Of a stretch of DNA of 42,475 bases, positions 25,012 to 33,525 are shown piece after piece. The position numbers and the translations under genes are program-made. The notes below the pieces were generated by a model. The model ran no database searches and had not been told where the DNA came from. It worked only from the letters and a program-made list of their open reading frames with translations. Positions within the stretch are counted from its first letter, which is position 1. Every line of letters begins with the position of its first letter. This DNA is from Mycolicibacter sinensis (lineage in GTDB: Bacteria; Actinomycetota; Actinomycetes; Mycobacteriales; Mycobacteriaceae), in contig NZ_LZJK01000096.1 in NCBI RefSeq assembly GCF_001667945.1, positions 1 through 42,475 of the forward strand, read 5' to 3'.

Positions 25012-26196
25012 ATGTCCCGTGCGGTAGTCCCTGCGCTCGCGCTGGTCCTGGCGTTGGTCGCCGGCGTGGCCGGCTGCTCCGACACCCCGCCCCCCCGACA
25101 GGCCCGGCCCGGCTGCATCACCGACTTCGACCCGCACGCCGACTACTTTCCGGACAAGTCGACGCTGGCCGAAGCCACCAATTTCCGACTCGAGTATCAC
25201 CGCAGCTATCAGATCCTGACCGTGCACCGCCCCTACCTCGGCGGCAAACCGGTGTCGTATGTGCTGGTGCGCTGCGGGACACCGGCTCCGGCGCTGACCG
25301 GTGAACTGGCTCGCGCCCAACAGATCACGGTCCCGGTGCGCAGCTTGTACTCGGGGTCGACGACGCATCTGGCGATGATCAGCGAGCTGGGCCAGGCCGG
25401 GGTCGTCACCGGGGTGGCAAACCCGGCCGCGGTGGCCGACCCGCAGATCCGGGACCGCATCCATGCCGGTGCGACCGTCGGCTACGCGCCGGGCGGACAG
25501 CTCAACATCGAGAGCGTGCTGCACGCCGGGCCCGACGTGCTGGTCACCGAGGGCATGGACGACCCCGGCTATCCCAAGCTGCGTGAGGCCGGCATCCCGG
25601 TGCTCGCCGACGCCGAGTGGCTGGAGCCGACCCCGCTGGGCCGGGCCGAGTGGGTCAAGGTGTTCGCGGCGCTGACCGGCACCGAGCGACAGGCCGCGCA
25701 GACCTACCAGGACATCCGCGACCGCTACCGCGCGCTGGCCGCCCAGGCCGCGCAGGCGGCGCCGGCCGAGGTGCTGGTGGGCACCATGTATTCGGGCAAC
25801 TGGGCCATGCCCACCGGGGCCAGCTACTCGGGCCGGCTGGTGGCCGACGCCGGCGGCAGCTATCCCTGGCTGGCCGACGACGGCGCCGAGACCCGGCAGC
25901 TGAATTTCGAGTCGGTGTACACCCGGGCCGGGAACGCACCGCTGTGGCTGGTCACCGACGCTTGGGAAACGCTCGGCGACGCGGTGGCCCGCGACAGCCG
26001 GTACGGTGAACTGGCCGCGGTGCGCACCGGGCAGGTGTGGTCGGCGACCCAGGCGATGACCCCCGGGGGCGGCAACCTGTATTGGGAACGGGGCACGGCG
26101 CGACCGGATCTGCTGCTCGGTGACCTGATCGCGATCCTGCACCCGCAGCTCGCCCCGGGCCACTCCTTCGAGTTCTACCGTCAGGTGCGGCGATGA
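25012..26196 (+). CDS. Periplasmic cobalamin/metal-chelate-binding lipoprotein (BtuF/FecB type)
   Basis: A 394-aa extracytoplasmic binding protein for an ABC importer. A lipoprotein signal (MSRAVVPALALVLALVAGVAGC) ends at a lipobox with Cys22. The rest is a two-lobed TroA-like fold: VPVRSLYSGSTTHLAMISEL, VLHAGPDVLVTEGMDDPGYP, GIPVLADAEWLEPTPLGRAEW with the bridging helix after it, and a C-terminal TPGGGNLYWERGTARPDLLL. The order binding protein, permease, ATPase under a cobalamin riboswitch points to corrinoid (or cobalt or siderophore-like chelate) uptake. The start is ATG 25012, a little far from GAGGAAG; an ATG at 25002 is better placed but is in another frame without a protein-like product. 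Confidence 0.88.
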   Translation: MSRAVVPALALVLALVAGVAGCSDTPPPRQARPGCITDFDPHADYFPDKSTLAEATNFRLEYHRSYQILTVHRPYLGGKPVSYVLVRCGTPAPALTGELARAQQITVPVRSLYSGSTTHLAMISELGQAGVVTGVANPAAVADPQIRDRIHAGATVGYAPGGQLNIESVLHAGPDVLVTEGMDDPGYPKLREAGIPVLADAEWLEPTPLGRAEWVKVFAALTGTERQAAQTYQDIRDRYRALAAQAAQAAPAEVLVGTMYSGNWAMPTGASYSGRLVADAGGSYPWLADDGAETRQLNFESVYTRAGNAPLWLVTDAWETLGDAVARDSRYGELAAVRTGQVWSATQAMTPGGGNLYWERGTARPDLLLGDLIAILHPQLAPGHSFEFYRQVRR

Positions 26197-27230
26197 CGAC
26201 GAGACCGCCGCGCACCACGCTGGTGCTGGCCGGGCTGGGGGCCGCGGTGCTGGCGCTGGCCCTGCTGGGTCTGGCGCTGGGTCCGGTGCGGGTGCCGCTG
26301 GCCGACACCGTCCGGGTGCTGTTCGGCGCCCAGCCGTCGGATGCGCGCTGGCAGGTGATCGTGACGAGCATGCGGCTGCCGCGAGTGCTCACCGCGCTGG
26401 CCGCCGGGGCTGCCCTGGGGGTCGCCGGCCTGCAGCTGCAGACCCTGTTCCGCAACACCCTGGCCGACCCCTACATCCTCGGGGTCAGCTCCGGGGCCAG
26501 CCTCGGTGTGGCGCTGGTGGTGTTGGCCGGCGGTGCGGCCGGTTTCAGCACCGCCGGGGCCAGCCGGACCGGTCAGGTCGTCGCGGCAGCCGTGGGCGCC
26601 GCGGCGATGCTGACGTTGGTGCTGGGCCTCTCCCGCTGGACCCGCTCGGCGGCGACGCTGCTGTTGATCGGGGTGATGCTGGGTGCGGCCAGCACCGCGC
26701 TGGTGAGTCTGGCGCTGGTCTACTCCGATCCGCAGCGGGTGCAGCAATACCTGCTGTGGGGGCTGGGCAGTTTCGCCGCGACCGGCTGGGCCGATCTGCG
26801 GTTGCTGCTGCCGCTGGTGGCCGTCGGACTGGTCACCGCAGCGATGACGATTCGGCCGCTCAACGCGCTGCTGCTCGGTGAGAGTTACGCGGCCACAATG
26901 GGTATCAACGTGCACCGGGCCCGTATCGTCACGGTCGCCTCGGCGTCGCTGCTGGCGGGGGTGACGACCGCGTTCTGCGGGCCGATCGCGTTTCTCGGGC
27001 TGGTGGTGCCGCACGTGGCGCGCATCGCCGTGGGCACCTCGGATCACCGGGTGGTGCTGCCGACGGTGGTGCTGCTGGGTGCGGTCGCCGCGCTGGGGTG
27101 CGGCATCGTCAGCCAGGTGCCCGACAGCAACCTGGTCATCCCGATCAATGCCGTCACCGCGCTGGTGGGGGCGCCGGTGGTGATCGCGGTGCTGTTGCGG
27201 GCCCGCCGCGGGTCGGGGATGCCGTCATGA
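26193..27230 (+). CDS. FecCD/BtuC-family ABC transporter permease
   Basis: A 345-aa integral membrane protein with about nine or ten hydrophobic segments. Family marks are RLPRVLTALAAGAALGVAGL, LQTLFRNTLADPYILGVSSG, the LLLIGVMLGAAS segment, GLGSFAATGWADL, and the cytoplasmic coupling region GPIAFLGLVVPHVARIAVG. It would form the transmembrane channel for the ligand carried by the upstream lipoprotein. The ATG overlaps the upstream stop (ATGA) and its own stop overlaps the next ATG, so the three genes are translationally coupled under riboswitch R3. The substrate is inferred from this regulation. Confidence 0.92.
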   Translation: MTTRPPRTTLVLAGLGAAVLALALLGLALGPVRVPLADTVRVLFGAQPSDARWQVIVTSMRLPRVLTALAAGAALGVAGLQLQTLFRNTLADPYILGVSSGASLGVALVVLAGGAAGFSTAGASRTGQVVAAAVGAAAMLTLVLGLSRWTRSAATLLLIGVMLGAASTALVSLALVYSDPQRVQQYLLWGLGSFAATGWADLRLLLPLVAVGLVTAAMTIRPLNALLLGESYAATMGINVHRARIVTVASASLLAGVTTAFCGPIAFLGLVVPHVARIAVGTSDHRVVLPTVVLLGAVAALGCGIVSQVPDSNLVIPINAVTALVGAPVVIAVLLRARRGSGMPS

Positions 27231-28954
27231 CGCCCCCAACAGCGGCCGTGCAGCTGGCCGACCTGACGATCGGTTACCGCCATCGGCGCCGATCGACCAC
27301 CGTGGCGACCGGCCTGAATGCCCGGGCCCGCCGCGGTGAGCTGACCGTGCTGATCGGCCCCAACGGCGCCGGCAAGTCCACCCTGATCCGCACGCTGGCC
27401 GGGCTGCAGCCCGCGCTGGGCGGCCGGGTGCTGCTGGACGGCGCTGACCTGACCGGGTTGCCGCGCGACGAGCTGGCCCGTCGGATCGCGGTGGTGTTGA
27501 CCGGGCGAATCGACCCGGGCCTGCTGTCGGCCCGGGCGCTGGTCGGGCTGGGCCGCATCCCGCACCTGGGCCTGGGCGCCCGGCTGCGCCCCGAAGACGA
27601 CGAGATCATCGACTGGGCGCTGCGAGCGACCGGCGCGCAGCATCTGGCCGCGCGGCCGGCGGCGGAATTGTCCGACGGGGAATGCCAGCGGGTGCTGACC
27701 GCACGCGCCCTGGCGCAGCAGCCGGGCCTGTTGATCCTCGACGAGCCGACCGCGTTCCTGGACGTGTCCTCGCGGGCCGGATTGTTCGGTTTGCTCCGTG
27801 AGCTGGCCCGTGACCAGCAGCTGGCGGTGGTGCTCAGCACTCACGACCTGGAGTTGGCGCTGCGCGTGGCCGATCGGGTGTGGCTGCTGGATCCCGCGGG
27901 AACGCTGGTGGACACCGTGGGTGAGGAGCTGATGTTGTCCGGGCGCATCGCGGCGATGTTCGACACCGACACGCTGCGCTTTGACCCGGCCAGCGGCATG
28001 TTCGCGTTCGGCACCGCCGGCGGTGCGCGCCGATCCGCCCGCGTTGACGCCGGCGAGCCGTTGCGTGCCGCACTGACCCGGGTGCTGTCGCGGGAGGGCT
28101 GGGATGTCGGCGAACCCGCCGAAATCATGGTCAGCGCAACCGCTCCCGATGCGGTCGCACTGCGCACCGCGCCGTCGACCACCCGCACCGCGCTACGTGA
28201 CCTGCCACAGCTGCTGCGCTCCCTTCCCGCCGAACCGCACCGCCGCTTGGCGCCCCAGGATCAGGTGGTGTCGGCCCTGGCCGACTTGTCCACCGTCAGC
28301 CCGTATTTCGCGGTGTCCACCGGAACCTTAGACGGCGACTGGCGCCCGGTCACGCGGCTCTACAGCGATCAAATGATGCTCGCCCGAGCTGTCGGCAACG
28401 TCGGGCAGCGCATCGGAGCATCCGATCACCGGGTTGCGGCGTCGACCTTCTTCCTCGGATTCGCCGCCCGGCTGTGGTCGATCGGACTGGGCGCACTCGC
28501 CGAGCACGGGCTATTGCTGGATCTGGACCCTGATCACCTGTGGTACAACGAATCCGGCGGCACGGTTCGACTGCACCTACCGGAGCCGATGGGCTGGCAC
28601 GGCGACGACCTGGACACGCTACTGGCCGAGACAGTCCTGGGCCGACACCTGACCCCGCTGGCCGCTGCGCTGCGCCGGCTCGGTCCGATCTCGGAGAAGC
28701 TGCTGTACGGAAATGCCGCCTCCGCCGCTCTCGGTGCCGCCCGGGCCCTGGCCACCGAGTCGGGCTGGGGTCTTGCCCGCGACGTGTGCGAAGACGAACG
28801 GCTCTCCGGCGCAATCCGTTTCAACGGCGCTCACACCGACTACCGGCGCACCACCTGCTGCCTGTTCTACCGCACTCCCGGCGGCGGACTGTGCGTCGAC
28901 TGCGCCTTGGACCACAAACCCGAAATCCCGAGGAACAGGAAGGCACCCACATGA
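27227..28954 (+). CDS. ABC transporter ATPase fused to a FhuF-type [2Fe-2S] reductase-like domain
   Basis: A 575-aa fusion. Residues 1-250 are a FecE/BtuD-type ATPase: Walker A GPNGAGKST (44-52), a signature variant LSDGECQRV, Walker B LLILDEP and the H-loop LSTHD. After a linker, residues about 330-565 resemble the FhuF family: VSPYFAVSTGTL, AVGNVGQRIGASDHRVAAS, FLGFAARLWSIGLGALAEHG, and at the C-terminus C544-C545-X10-C556-X2-C559. That is exactly the CC-X10-C-X2-C motif that binds [2Fe-2S] in ferric-siderophore reductase FhuF. The frame is continuous. Fusing uptake ATPase to reductase suggests that the imported chelate is reduced on entry. Under a cobalamin riboswitch, the substrate could be a cob(III)alamin or another Co(III) or Fe(III) chelate; that is inference. 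Confidence 0.88.
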   Translation: MTPPTAAVQLADLTIGYRHRRRSTTVATGLNARARRGELTVLIGPNGAGKSTLIRTLAGLQPALGGRVLLDGADLTGLPRDELARRIAVVLTGRIDPGLLSARALVGLGRIPHLGLGARLRPEDDEIIDWALRATGAQHLAARPAAELSDGECQRVLTARALAQQPGLLILDEPTAFLDVSSRAGLFGLLRELARDQQLAVVLSTHDLELALRVADRVWLLDPAGTLVDTVGEELMLSGRIAAMFDTDTLRFDPASGMFAFGTAGGARRSARVDAGEPLRAALTRVLSREGWDVGEPAEIMVSATAPDAVALRTAPSTTRTALRDLPQLLRSLPAEPHRRLAPQDQVVSALADLSTVSPYFAVSTGTLDGDWRPVTRLYSDQMMLARAVGNVGQRIGASDHRVAASTFFLGFAARLWSIGLGALAEHGLLLDLDPDHLWYNESGGTVRLHLPEPMGWHGDDLDTLLAETVLGRHLTPLAAALRRLGPISEKLLYGNAASAALGAARALATESGWGLARDVCEDERLSGAIRFNGAHTDYRRTTCCLFYRTPGGGLCVDCALDHKPEIPRNRKAPT

Positions 28955-29523
28955 CCGAGAACACCGTCGTCGCCGATCCTCCGATCGTCGACACCGAAGA
29001 CCGCGGCCGCGAACAACTGTGGCCGTTGCCCGCCGATCAGCAGAGCCTGCTGGAGCTGCTGCACCTGTGCTTCGACGAGTACTGGGACGAGATCTGGTTC
29101 GGCATCATCATGCAGGGCGCCGCCTGGGAGGTCGCCGCCCCTAACGCGCCGCGCAAGATCGCGATGCTCGACGGGTATGCCACCGTCGATTTCGGCCGCT
29201 GGCACTTTCACCTGTGCATCGGCAAGCACCGGGCCAGCGGTTCGGAGCTGGGCCGGATTCGCCGGTGCAGCCGCGCCGAGCTGTACCGGCGGATCGGCAA
29301 GGACGGCAACCCGATGTCATGGGGCGTGCGGCTGTTCAACGGGCGCGACGAGCAGATGATGACGATCATGCTGCCGAACCCCTTCCTCACCAACGATCAG
29401 CAGATGCGCGAAGAGCCCGAGTGGGGCCAGCTGGAACTCTGGGACAAGTTGCGCGCGAAGTACCTGGGCCTGGGCCCGGACCCGTTGGACCGCAGCGGGA
29501 ACCGGATTCGCTGCGGCGGCTAG
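28951..29523 (+). CDS. 190-aa protein of unknown function linked to the cobalamin uptake operon
   Basis: The ATG at 28951 overlaps the stop of the ATPase-FhuF gene, so this is the fourth gene of the riboswitch R3 operon. The protein is soluble, with no signal peptide. It has a dense conserved-looking core: YWDEIWFGIIMQGAAWEVAA, DGYATVDFGRWHFHLCIGKH, RRCSRAELYRR and GRDEQMMTIMLPNPFLT. His and Cys residues (HFHLCIGKH) could bind metal or a corrinoid. I cannot assign a function. A degenerate relative lies at 741-930, directly upstream of cobG. Finding two copies of this family beside corrin genes in one window supports a cobalamin- or cobalt-related role. Confidence 0.85.
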   Translation: MTENTVVADPPIVDTEDRGREQLWPLPADQQSLLELLHLCFDEYWDEIWFGIIMQGAAWEVAAPNAPRKIAMLDGYATVDFGRWHFHLCIGKHRASGSELGRIRRCSRAELYRRIGKDGNPMSWGVRLFNGRDEQMMTIMLPNPFLTNDQQMREEPEWGQLELWDKLRAKYLGLGPDPLDRSGNRIRCGG

Positions 29524-29564
29524 CGCCGCTGCCAAGCGCGGCGGTGCCGGGCGCCGCCGCCAGG

Positions 29565-31280
29565 TCAGTCCGGGTCGGCCGGCCAGGTGTTCGGCATCAT
29601 CGGGCTGACCGCGCCGCCGCCGAACCCGTCGTCGGCCAGTGCGGTCAGCCCGGCCGGACGCGCGGTGGTCACCCGCCGGGTGGCGCCGGCGAAGCCGTGC
29701 GAACCGGTGCCCCGATCCGAGGGCAGCGCCGCAACGGGCTCAGGCTCCAAATCCATGTACTCGTGCCCGCGACCCAGCATGCCGACCTTCGCCTTGCGCC
29801 GACGCCGCTGGGGCGCAACCTCTTCCGCCGATTCCGCGGCGGGAACATCGGCACTGTCCGGTTTGGGCACCGGCTTCTTGCGGGCGCTGGTCCCCGATGC
29901 CCGTCGAGCACCCATGTCCAGGCCGCCGACCAGGTACATGTAGGCCGGCATGGTCACCGGGGGCGGCCCGGCCGGTGTCGGCGGCGGCGCGCTGGGCGGC
30001 GGGGCGGCGGCTGCGGCGGGTGCGGCCGGCGGTGCCGGGGTCGGTGACGGGGCCGGTGCGGGAGCCGGTGCCGGTGCCGGCGGCTGGGCCATCACCAGCC
30101 CGGGCGGCGGAGAGGCGGGCGGTGGCACCGCGGCGGCCACCGCGTGATGTGCCAGCGCCCCGATCCCCAGACCGCCGATCACCCCGGCCGGAGCCAGCAC
30201 GGACGTGGCGGCAAGCGCCGGTAACAGCGCCGGGATCAGCGCCGTCTGGGTGATCAGGTAGTTCAGCGCCTGGATGGTGTTGCCGATCGTCGACCCGACG
30301 ATCTCGACCATCGCCATCGGCACGACCAGCCCCAGCGCCTGGGGGTTGAACAGGGCGGTGTACATGATCGCCAGCAGGTCGTCGACGATGACGATGCTGG
30401 TGAACGCGAAGTAGGACCCCGGGTCCAGCGGCACCGAGAAGATGTAGGCCAGGTTGGCAGGATTGAGATAGCTCAGCGGGTTGCCCGTCCAGGCCAGCCA
30501 GGACCCGGGGACCCCCGGTGGCGGCAGCACGCCCGAGCCGGCGAGCTCGGCGAAGAACTTGGCCAGCGGGTCCGCGATTCCCGTGTAGCCGATCTTGTTG
30601 AAGAAGTCCACCAGCTCGGCGTACAGCGGGTATTGGCCGCTGTCGGGATAGGGCGGATGTGGCACCAGTCCTTCTAGCCATTTGGCGAAGTCGAGGAACC
30701 ACTGCGGCGGCTGTGGGGCCGACGCGTCGGCGCTCCCGGGCGCTTTGAGCACCGCGGGCGCCGGCTCGGTCTGCGGGGCCGCGGCCACCGCGGTGCTCGC
30801 CGTCGCCTGATAGACCGTCATCACGGTGGCGGCCTGCAGCCACATCCGCGCGTAGTCGGCCTCGTTCAAGGCGATCGGAATCGTGTTGATACCAAAGAAA
30901 TTGGTGCCCACCAGCACCCCGTGGGTGGCGTGGTTGGCGGCCAGTTCGGCCAGCGTCGGCATCGCCGCCAGCGCGCTGGTGTAGGCCGCCGCCGCGCTCT
31001 GGTGCTGCGCGGCCGTCACGGTCGCATCCCCACCGGCCCGCAGCAGCCACGCCAGATAGGGCGCGTTGGCGGCCACGAACGCCTCCGCCGACGGGCCCTG
31101 CCACGCGCCGGCCTGCACCGCGGCCAACACGGTGGTCAGTTCGTCGGCGATCGCCGTGTACTCGACGGCCAGGGCGCTCCAAGCCGCCGCGGAGGCCAGC
31201 AGCGGGCCGGCTCCGGGGCCGGCGGACAACAGGGACGAATGGATCTCAGGGGGCGACGCCACCCAGATAGGCGCAGTCAA
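29565..31280 (-). CDS. PPE family protein, PPE2-like, behind a cobalamin riboswitch
   Basis: A 571-aa PPE protein. The N-terminal domain (about 1-180) has [20 protein letters not shown], the WxG-like [10 protein letters not shown], and [23 protein letters not shown] central hydrophobic region with [14 protein letters not shown] follows. Residues about 395-450 are a Pro/Ala low-complexity tract, then a basic segment [20 protein letters not shown]. This layout matches PPE2 of M. tuberculosis (Rv0256c), which lies in a B12-riboswitch transcript with cobQ and cobU and has a basic C-terminal motif reported as a nuclear localisation signal. The start is a TTG at 31280. Export by a type VII system and a role in corrinoid or cobalt passage are inferred. 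Confidence 0.92.
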   Translation of the reverse strand: MTAPIWVASPPEIHSSLLSAGPGAGPLLASAAAWSALAVEYTAIADELTTVLAAVQAGAWQGPSAEAFVAANAPYLAWLLRAGGDATVTAAQHQSAAAAYTSALAAMPTLAELAANHATHGVLVGTNFFGINTIPIALNEADYARMWLQAATVMTVYQATASTAVAAAPQTEPAPAVLKAPGSADASAPQPPQWFLDFAKWLEGLVPHPPYPDSGQYPLYAELVDFFNKIGYTGIADPLAKFFAELAGSGVLPPPGVPGSWLAWTGNPLSYLNPANLAYIFSVPLDPGSYFAFTSIVIVDDLLAIMYTALFNPQALGLVVPMAMVEIVGSTIGNTIQALNYLITQTALIPALLPALAATSVLAPAGVIGGLGIGALAHHAVAAAVPPPASPPPGLVMAQPPAPAPAPAPAPSPTPAPPAAPAAAAAPPPSAPPPTPAGPPPVTMPAYMYLVGGLDMGARRASGTSARKKPVPKPDSADVPAAESAEEVAPQRRRRKAKVGMLGRGHEYMDLEPEPVAALPSDRGTGSHGFAGATRRVTTARPAGLTALADDGFGGGAVSPMMPNTWPADPD

Positions 31281-31299
31281 GGTGATCAGCTCTCTCGGG

Positions 31300-31490
31300 G
31301 TACACCGCCCCGGGTCGCAGGACGCGACGATGTGAGTGTCCTGACTCTCGGATCACCGCTCGCCTCGCCTTCCAACTCCACCTGGAGCCGTGGCTGTTGA
31401 GGGTCGCTCCCCGATCACAGTGGCGGGACCGTGCCGGATTCACACCGGCTTCCTGCACCATCGTTGCCTTACCGGCGCATTATCGCACGG
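31300..31490 (-). promoter_or_regulatory. Cobalamin riboswitch (R4) upstream of the first PPE gene
   Basis: On the minus strand: CAGGAAGCCGGTGTGAATCC, GGCACGGTCCCGCCACTGTG, an optional long stem, and the B12 box GAGAGTCAGGACACTCAC. The 3' part (from GGAAGGCGAGGCGA to GGGGCGGTGTACCCCGAG) is nearly identical to riboswitch R3. A promoter-like GATAAT lies just upstream on the minus strand (near 31480). It ends about 20 nt from the TTG start of the PPE gene. Confidence 0.94.
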
Positions 31491-31520
31491 CCGCCGAGCC
31501 TCGCCGGTCGCCGTGCGCGG

Positions 31521-32834
31521 CTAGACGCTGGACCGCCCGGGGCCGCGCACTGCAGCGGCGACCGCATCGGCGAGCGGGTCGATATCGGCGGGCGCCAGCT
31601 CGGCGATGGTGACCCGCAGGCCCGGAGCGCACCGGATCCGGAACCGCGCCCCCGGTGCCGCCGCCCAGCCCGCCGCAAACAGCGCCGTCATGGCCACCGC
31701 CTCGTCGGGCACCGGGACCCACACGTTGAGCCCGGACCGGCCGTGCGCCACCACATCTCGGGCGGCCAGCGCCGCGCACAGCCCGGCGCGGGCGGCGCCG
31801 TAGGCGCTTTCGGCGTCGGCCACCTGCCGGGCCACCGCGGGGTCGCGCCACAGCCCGACCGTCAGATTCTGCAGTAGGTGACTGACCCAGCCCGGCCCCA
31901 GCCGCAGCCGGCCGGCCACCCGTTCCACGGTGCGTTGATCCCCGGCCAGCACGGCCAGGCGCAGATCCGGACCGTAGGCCTTGGCCGCCGACCGGATGAA
32001 CGCCCAGTGCCGGCTCACTCCGGCCAGTGTGTGCAGCGGCACGCCGGCGATAGCCGCACAGTGGTCGTCTTCGATGAGCAGCACATCGGATCCGTCCAGC
32101 AGAGCCCGCAGGTCATCTGCGCGGTCAGCGGAAACCGCTGCACCGGTGGGATTCTGGGCGCGGCTGGTCACCACCACCGCACGCACCCCGCGTCCCAGCG
32201 CGCGGGCCAGATCGGCGGGCAGCGGACCGTCGTCGTCGACCCCGACCGGTTCGGGGACGAGCCCCAGCGCAGCAAGCAGGTCAATCAGGTTGGGCCATCC
32301 CGGGTCTTCGACGGCCACCCGGTCACCGGGGCGCAGGTGAGCAGCGAGCACCCGCTCGATGCCGTCCAGCGCTCCGGAGGTGGCCGCGAGGTGGTCGGCC
32401 GGCACCCCGTCGGCGGCCAGTTCGGCCGCGGCAAGCTCGGCCAACGCGGGCGTGATCGGCGGATCCCCGTAGAGCACCACTGGCCCGGGCGCTACCGAAA
32501 TCGCGGGCAACAGTGCAGGATTCGGGTTTCCGGTGGAAAGGTCCCGCACGCCCGGAGGTACCGCGAGCCCACGCAACGAGCGCGGTGTGGTCGCCGGCCG
32601 GTCGCGCACCCGGGTGCCGCGGCGGCCCGCGCTCTCAACGGCGCCGCGGTCACGCAATAACCGGTAGGCGGCGGCCACCGTGTTCGGGTTCACCCCGAGC
32701 TGCTGCGCCAGCTCGCGAATCGCCGGCAACGCGGCGCCGGGCGCCAGTGCGCCGGCGGCGATGCCCTCTTCGACGCTGGCCGCGATCGCCTCGGCACCGC
32801 CACCGCTGATCCTGTATTGTACTGGCACAGCCAT
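31521..32834 (-). CDS. MocR-type GntR regulator with aminotransferase domain
   Basis: A 437-aa regulator. Residues 1-75 are a GntR winged helix (YRISGGGAEAIAASVEEGI, LPAIRELAQQLGVNPNTVAAAYRLL, GAVESAGRRGTRV). The rest is a class I aminotransferase fold with VEDPGWPNLIDLL, VVTSRAQNPTGAAVS, LLIEDDHCAAI and a likely PLP lysine in SAAKAYGPDLRLAVL. MocR proteins such as PdxR sense pyridoxal phosphate and often control adjacent vitamin B6 genes. It is divergent from a pyridoxamine-oxidase-like gene across 34 bp, which is the usual MocR target arrangement. The ATG is at 32834; an operator-like inverted repeat covers it. Confidence 0.92.
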   Translation of the reverse strand: MAVPVQYRISGGGAEAIAASVEEGIAAGALAPGAALPAIRELAQQLGVNPNTVAAAYRLLRDRGAVESAGRRGTRVRDRPATTPRSLRGLAVPPGVRDLSTGNPNPALLPAISVAPGPVVLYGDPPITPALAELAAAELAADGVPADHLAATSGALDGIERVLAAHLRPGDRVAVEDPGWPNLIDLLAALGLVPEPVGVDDDGPLPADLARALGRGVRAVVVTSRAQNPTGAAVSADRADDLRALLDGSDVLLIEDDHCAAIAGVPLHTLAGVSRHWAFIRSAAKAYGPDLRLAVLAGDQRTVERVAGRLRLGPGWVSHLLQNLTVGLWRDPAVARQVADAESAYGAARAGLCAALAARDVVAHGRSGLNVWVPVPDEAVAMTALFAAGWAAAPGARFRIRCAPGLRVTIAELAPADIDPLADAVAAAVRGPGRSSV

Positions 32835-32851
32835 AATATTGCACTAGTACA
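32818..32851. promoter_or_regulatory. Candidate MocR operator
   Basis: TGTACT at 32818-32823 and AGTACA at 32846-32851 are inverted repeats that flank the MocR start codon. A second related pair, attgtact and attgcact, forms a direct repeat in the same stretch. It lies in the AT-rich 34-bp gap between divergent genes. Spaced repeats of this kind are typical of MocR-binding sites. Confidence 0.5.
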
Positions 32852-32868
32852 TTAACGGAGGCAAGCCC

Positions 32869-33525
32869 GTGACCTACGCGCCGACACCGCAGACCATCCC
32901 CACCCGCTACCGGGAACGGGCCCGCTACGACCGCGACACCGTGCACCGCATCCTGGACGAGGCCCTGATCTGCCATCTGGGTTATGCCCGCGAGGGCCAT
33001 CCGGTGGTGCTGCCCACCACCCATGCCCGGGTCGACGAGACGCTGTATCTGCACGGCTCCACCGGCAGCGGCCCGGTGCTGGCCGCCGGCCCCGCCGGTC
33101 TGCCGGTCTGCGTCACCGCCACCCTGGTCGACGGGCTGGTGTTGGCCCGCTCGGCGCTGCACCACTCGATGGCCTACCGCTCGGTGGTTGTCATCGGAAA
33201 CGCCCGGCTGGTCGAGGACGACGCCGAGAAGCGCCTCGGGCTGGATGCGCTGCTCGATCACGTCGCGCCCGGACGGTCCACCGACGCCCGGCCACCCAAC
33301 CGCCGGGAGCTGGCCGCAACGGCCGTTCTGGCCCTCGACCTCGTCAAAGTGTCCGCCTCGGTGCGTGACGGCGGCCCCAACGACGAACCCGAGGACATCG
33401 CGTTGCCGCACTGGGCCGGCGTGGTTCCGCTGCGCCTGGAGGCCGGGCCGCCGGAGCCGGCCGCCGACCTTGACCCGGCCATCGCGCTGCCGTCTTACCT
33501 GGAGTCCTACCGCAGGCCGCGCTGA
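32869..33525 (+). CDS. Pyridoxamine 5'-phosphate oxidase family (FMN split-barrel) protein
   Basis: A 218-aa flavin split-barrel protein of the group often annotated as pyridoxamine 5'-phosphate oxidase-related or NimA-like. Marks are [56 protein letters not shown] and [20 protein letters not shown]. The C-terminal part carries [19 protein letters not shown]. It starts at GTG 32869 behind ACGGAGG. The divergent MocR regulator suggests control by pyridoxal phosphate. True pyridoxamine-phosphate oxidase activity cannot be claimed from sequence. It converges with the second PPE gene, overlapping its 3' end by 19 bp. Confidence 0.87.
   Translation: MTYAPTPQTIPTRYRERARYDRDTVHRILDEALICHLGYAREGHPVVLPTTHARVDETLYLHGSTGSGPVLAAGPAGLPVCVTATLVDGLVLARSALHHSMAYRSVVVIGNARLVEDDAEKRLGLDALLDHVAPGRSTDARPPNRRELAATAVLALDLVKVSASVRDGGPNDEPEDIALPHWAGVVPLRLEAGPPEPAADLDPAIALPSYLESYRRPR

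Noticed and set aside
25002..25304. An ATG at 25002 with better spacing to GAGGAAG than the lipoprotein ATG at 25012
   Set aside because: Its frame gives a Pro/Arg-rich peptide without features. The 25012 frame has a full lipoprotein signal peptide and a binding-protein fold.
29950..30147. Simple repeats of Gly/Ala codons read on the plus strand
   Set aside because: They are the antisense of the Pro/Ala low-complexity tract of the PPE protein, not a separate gene or repeat array.
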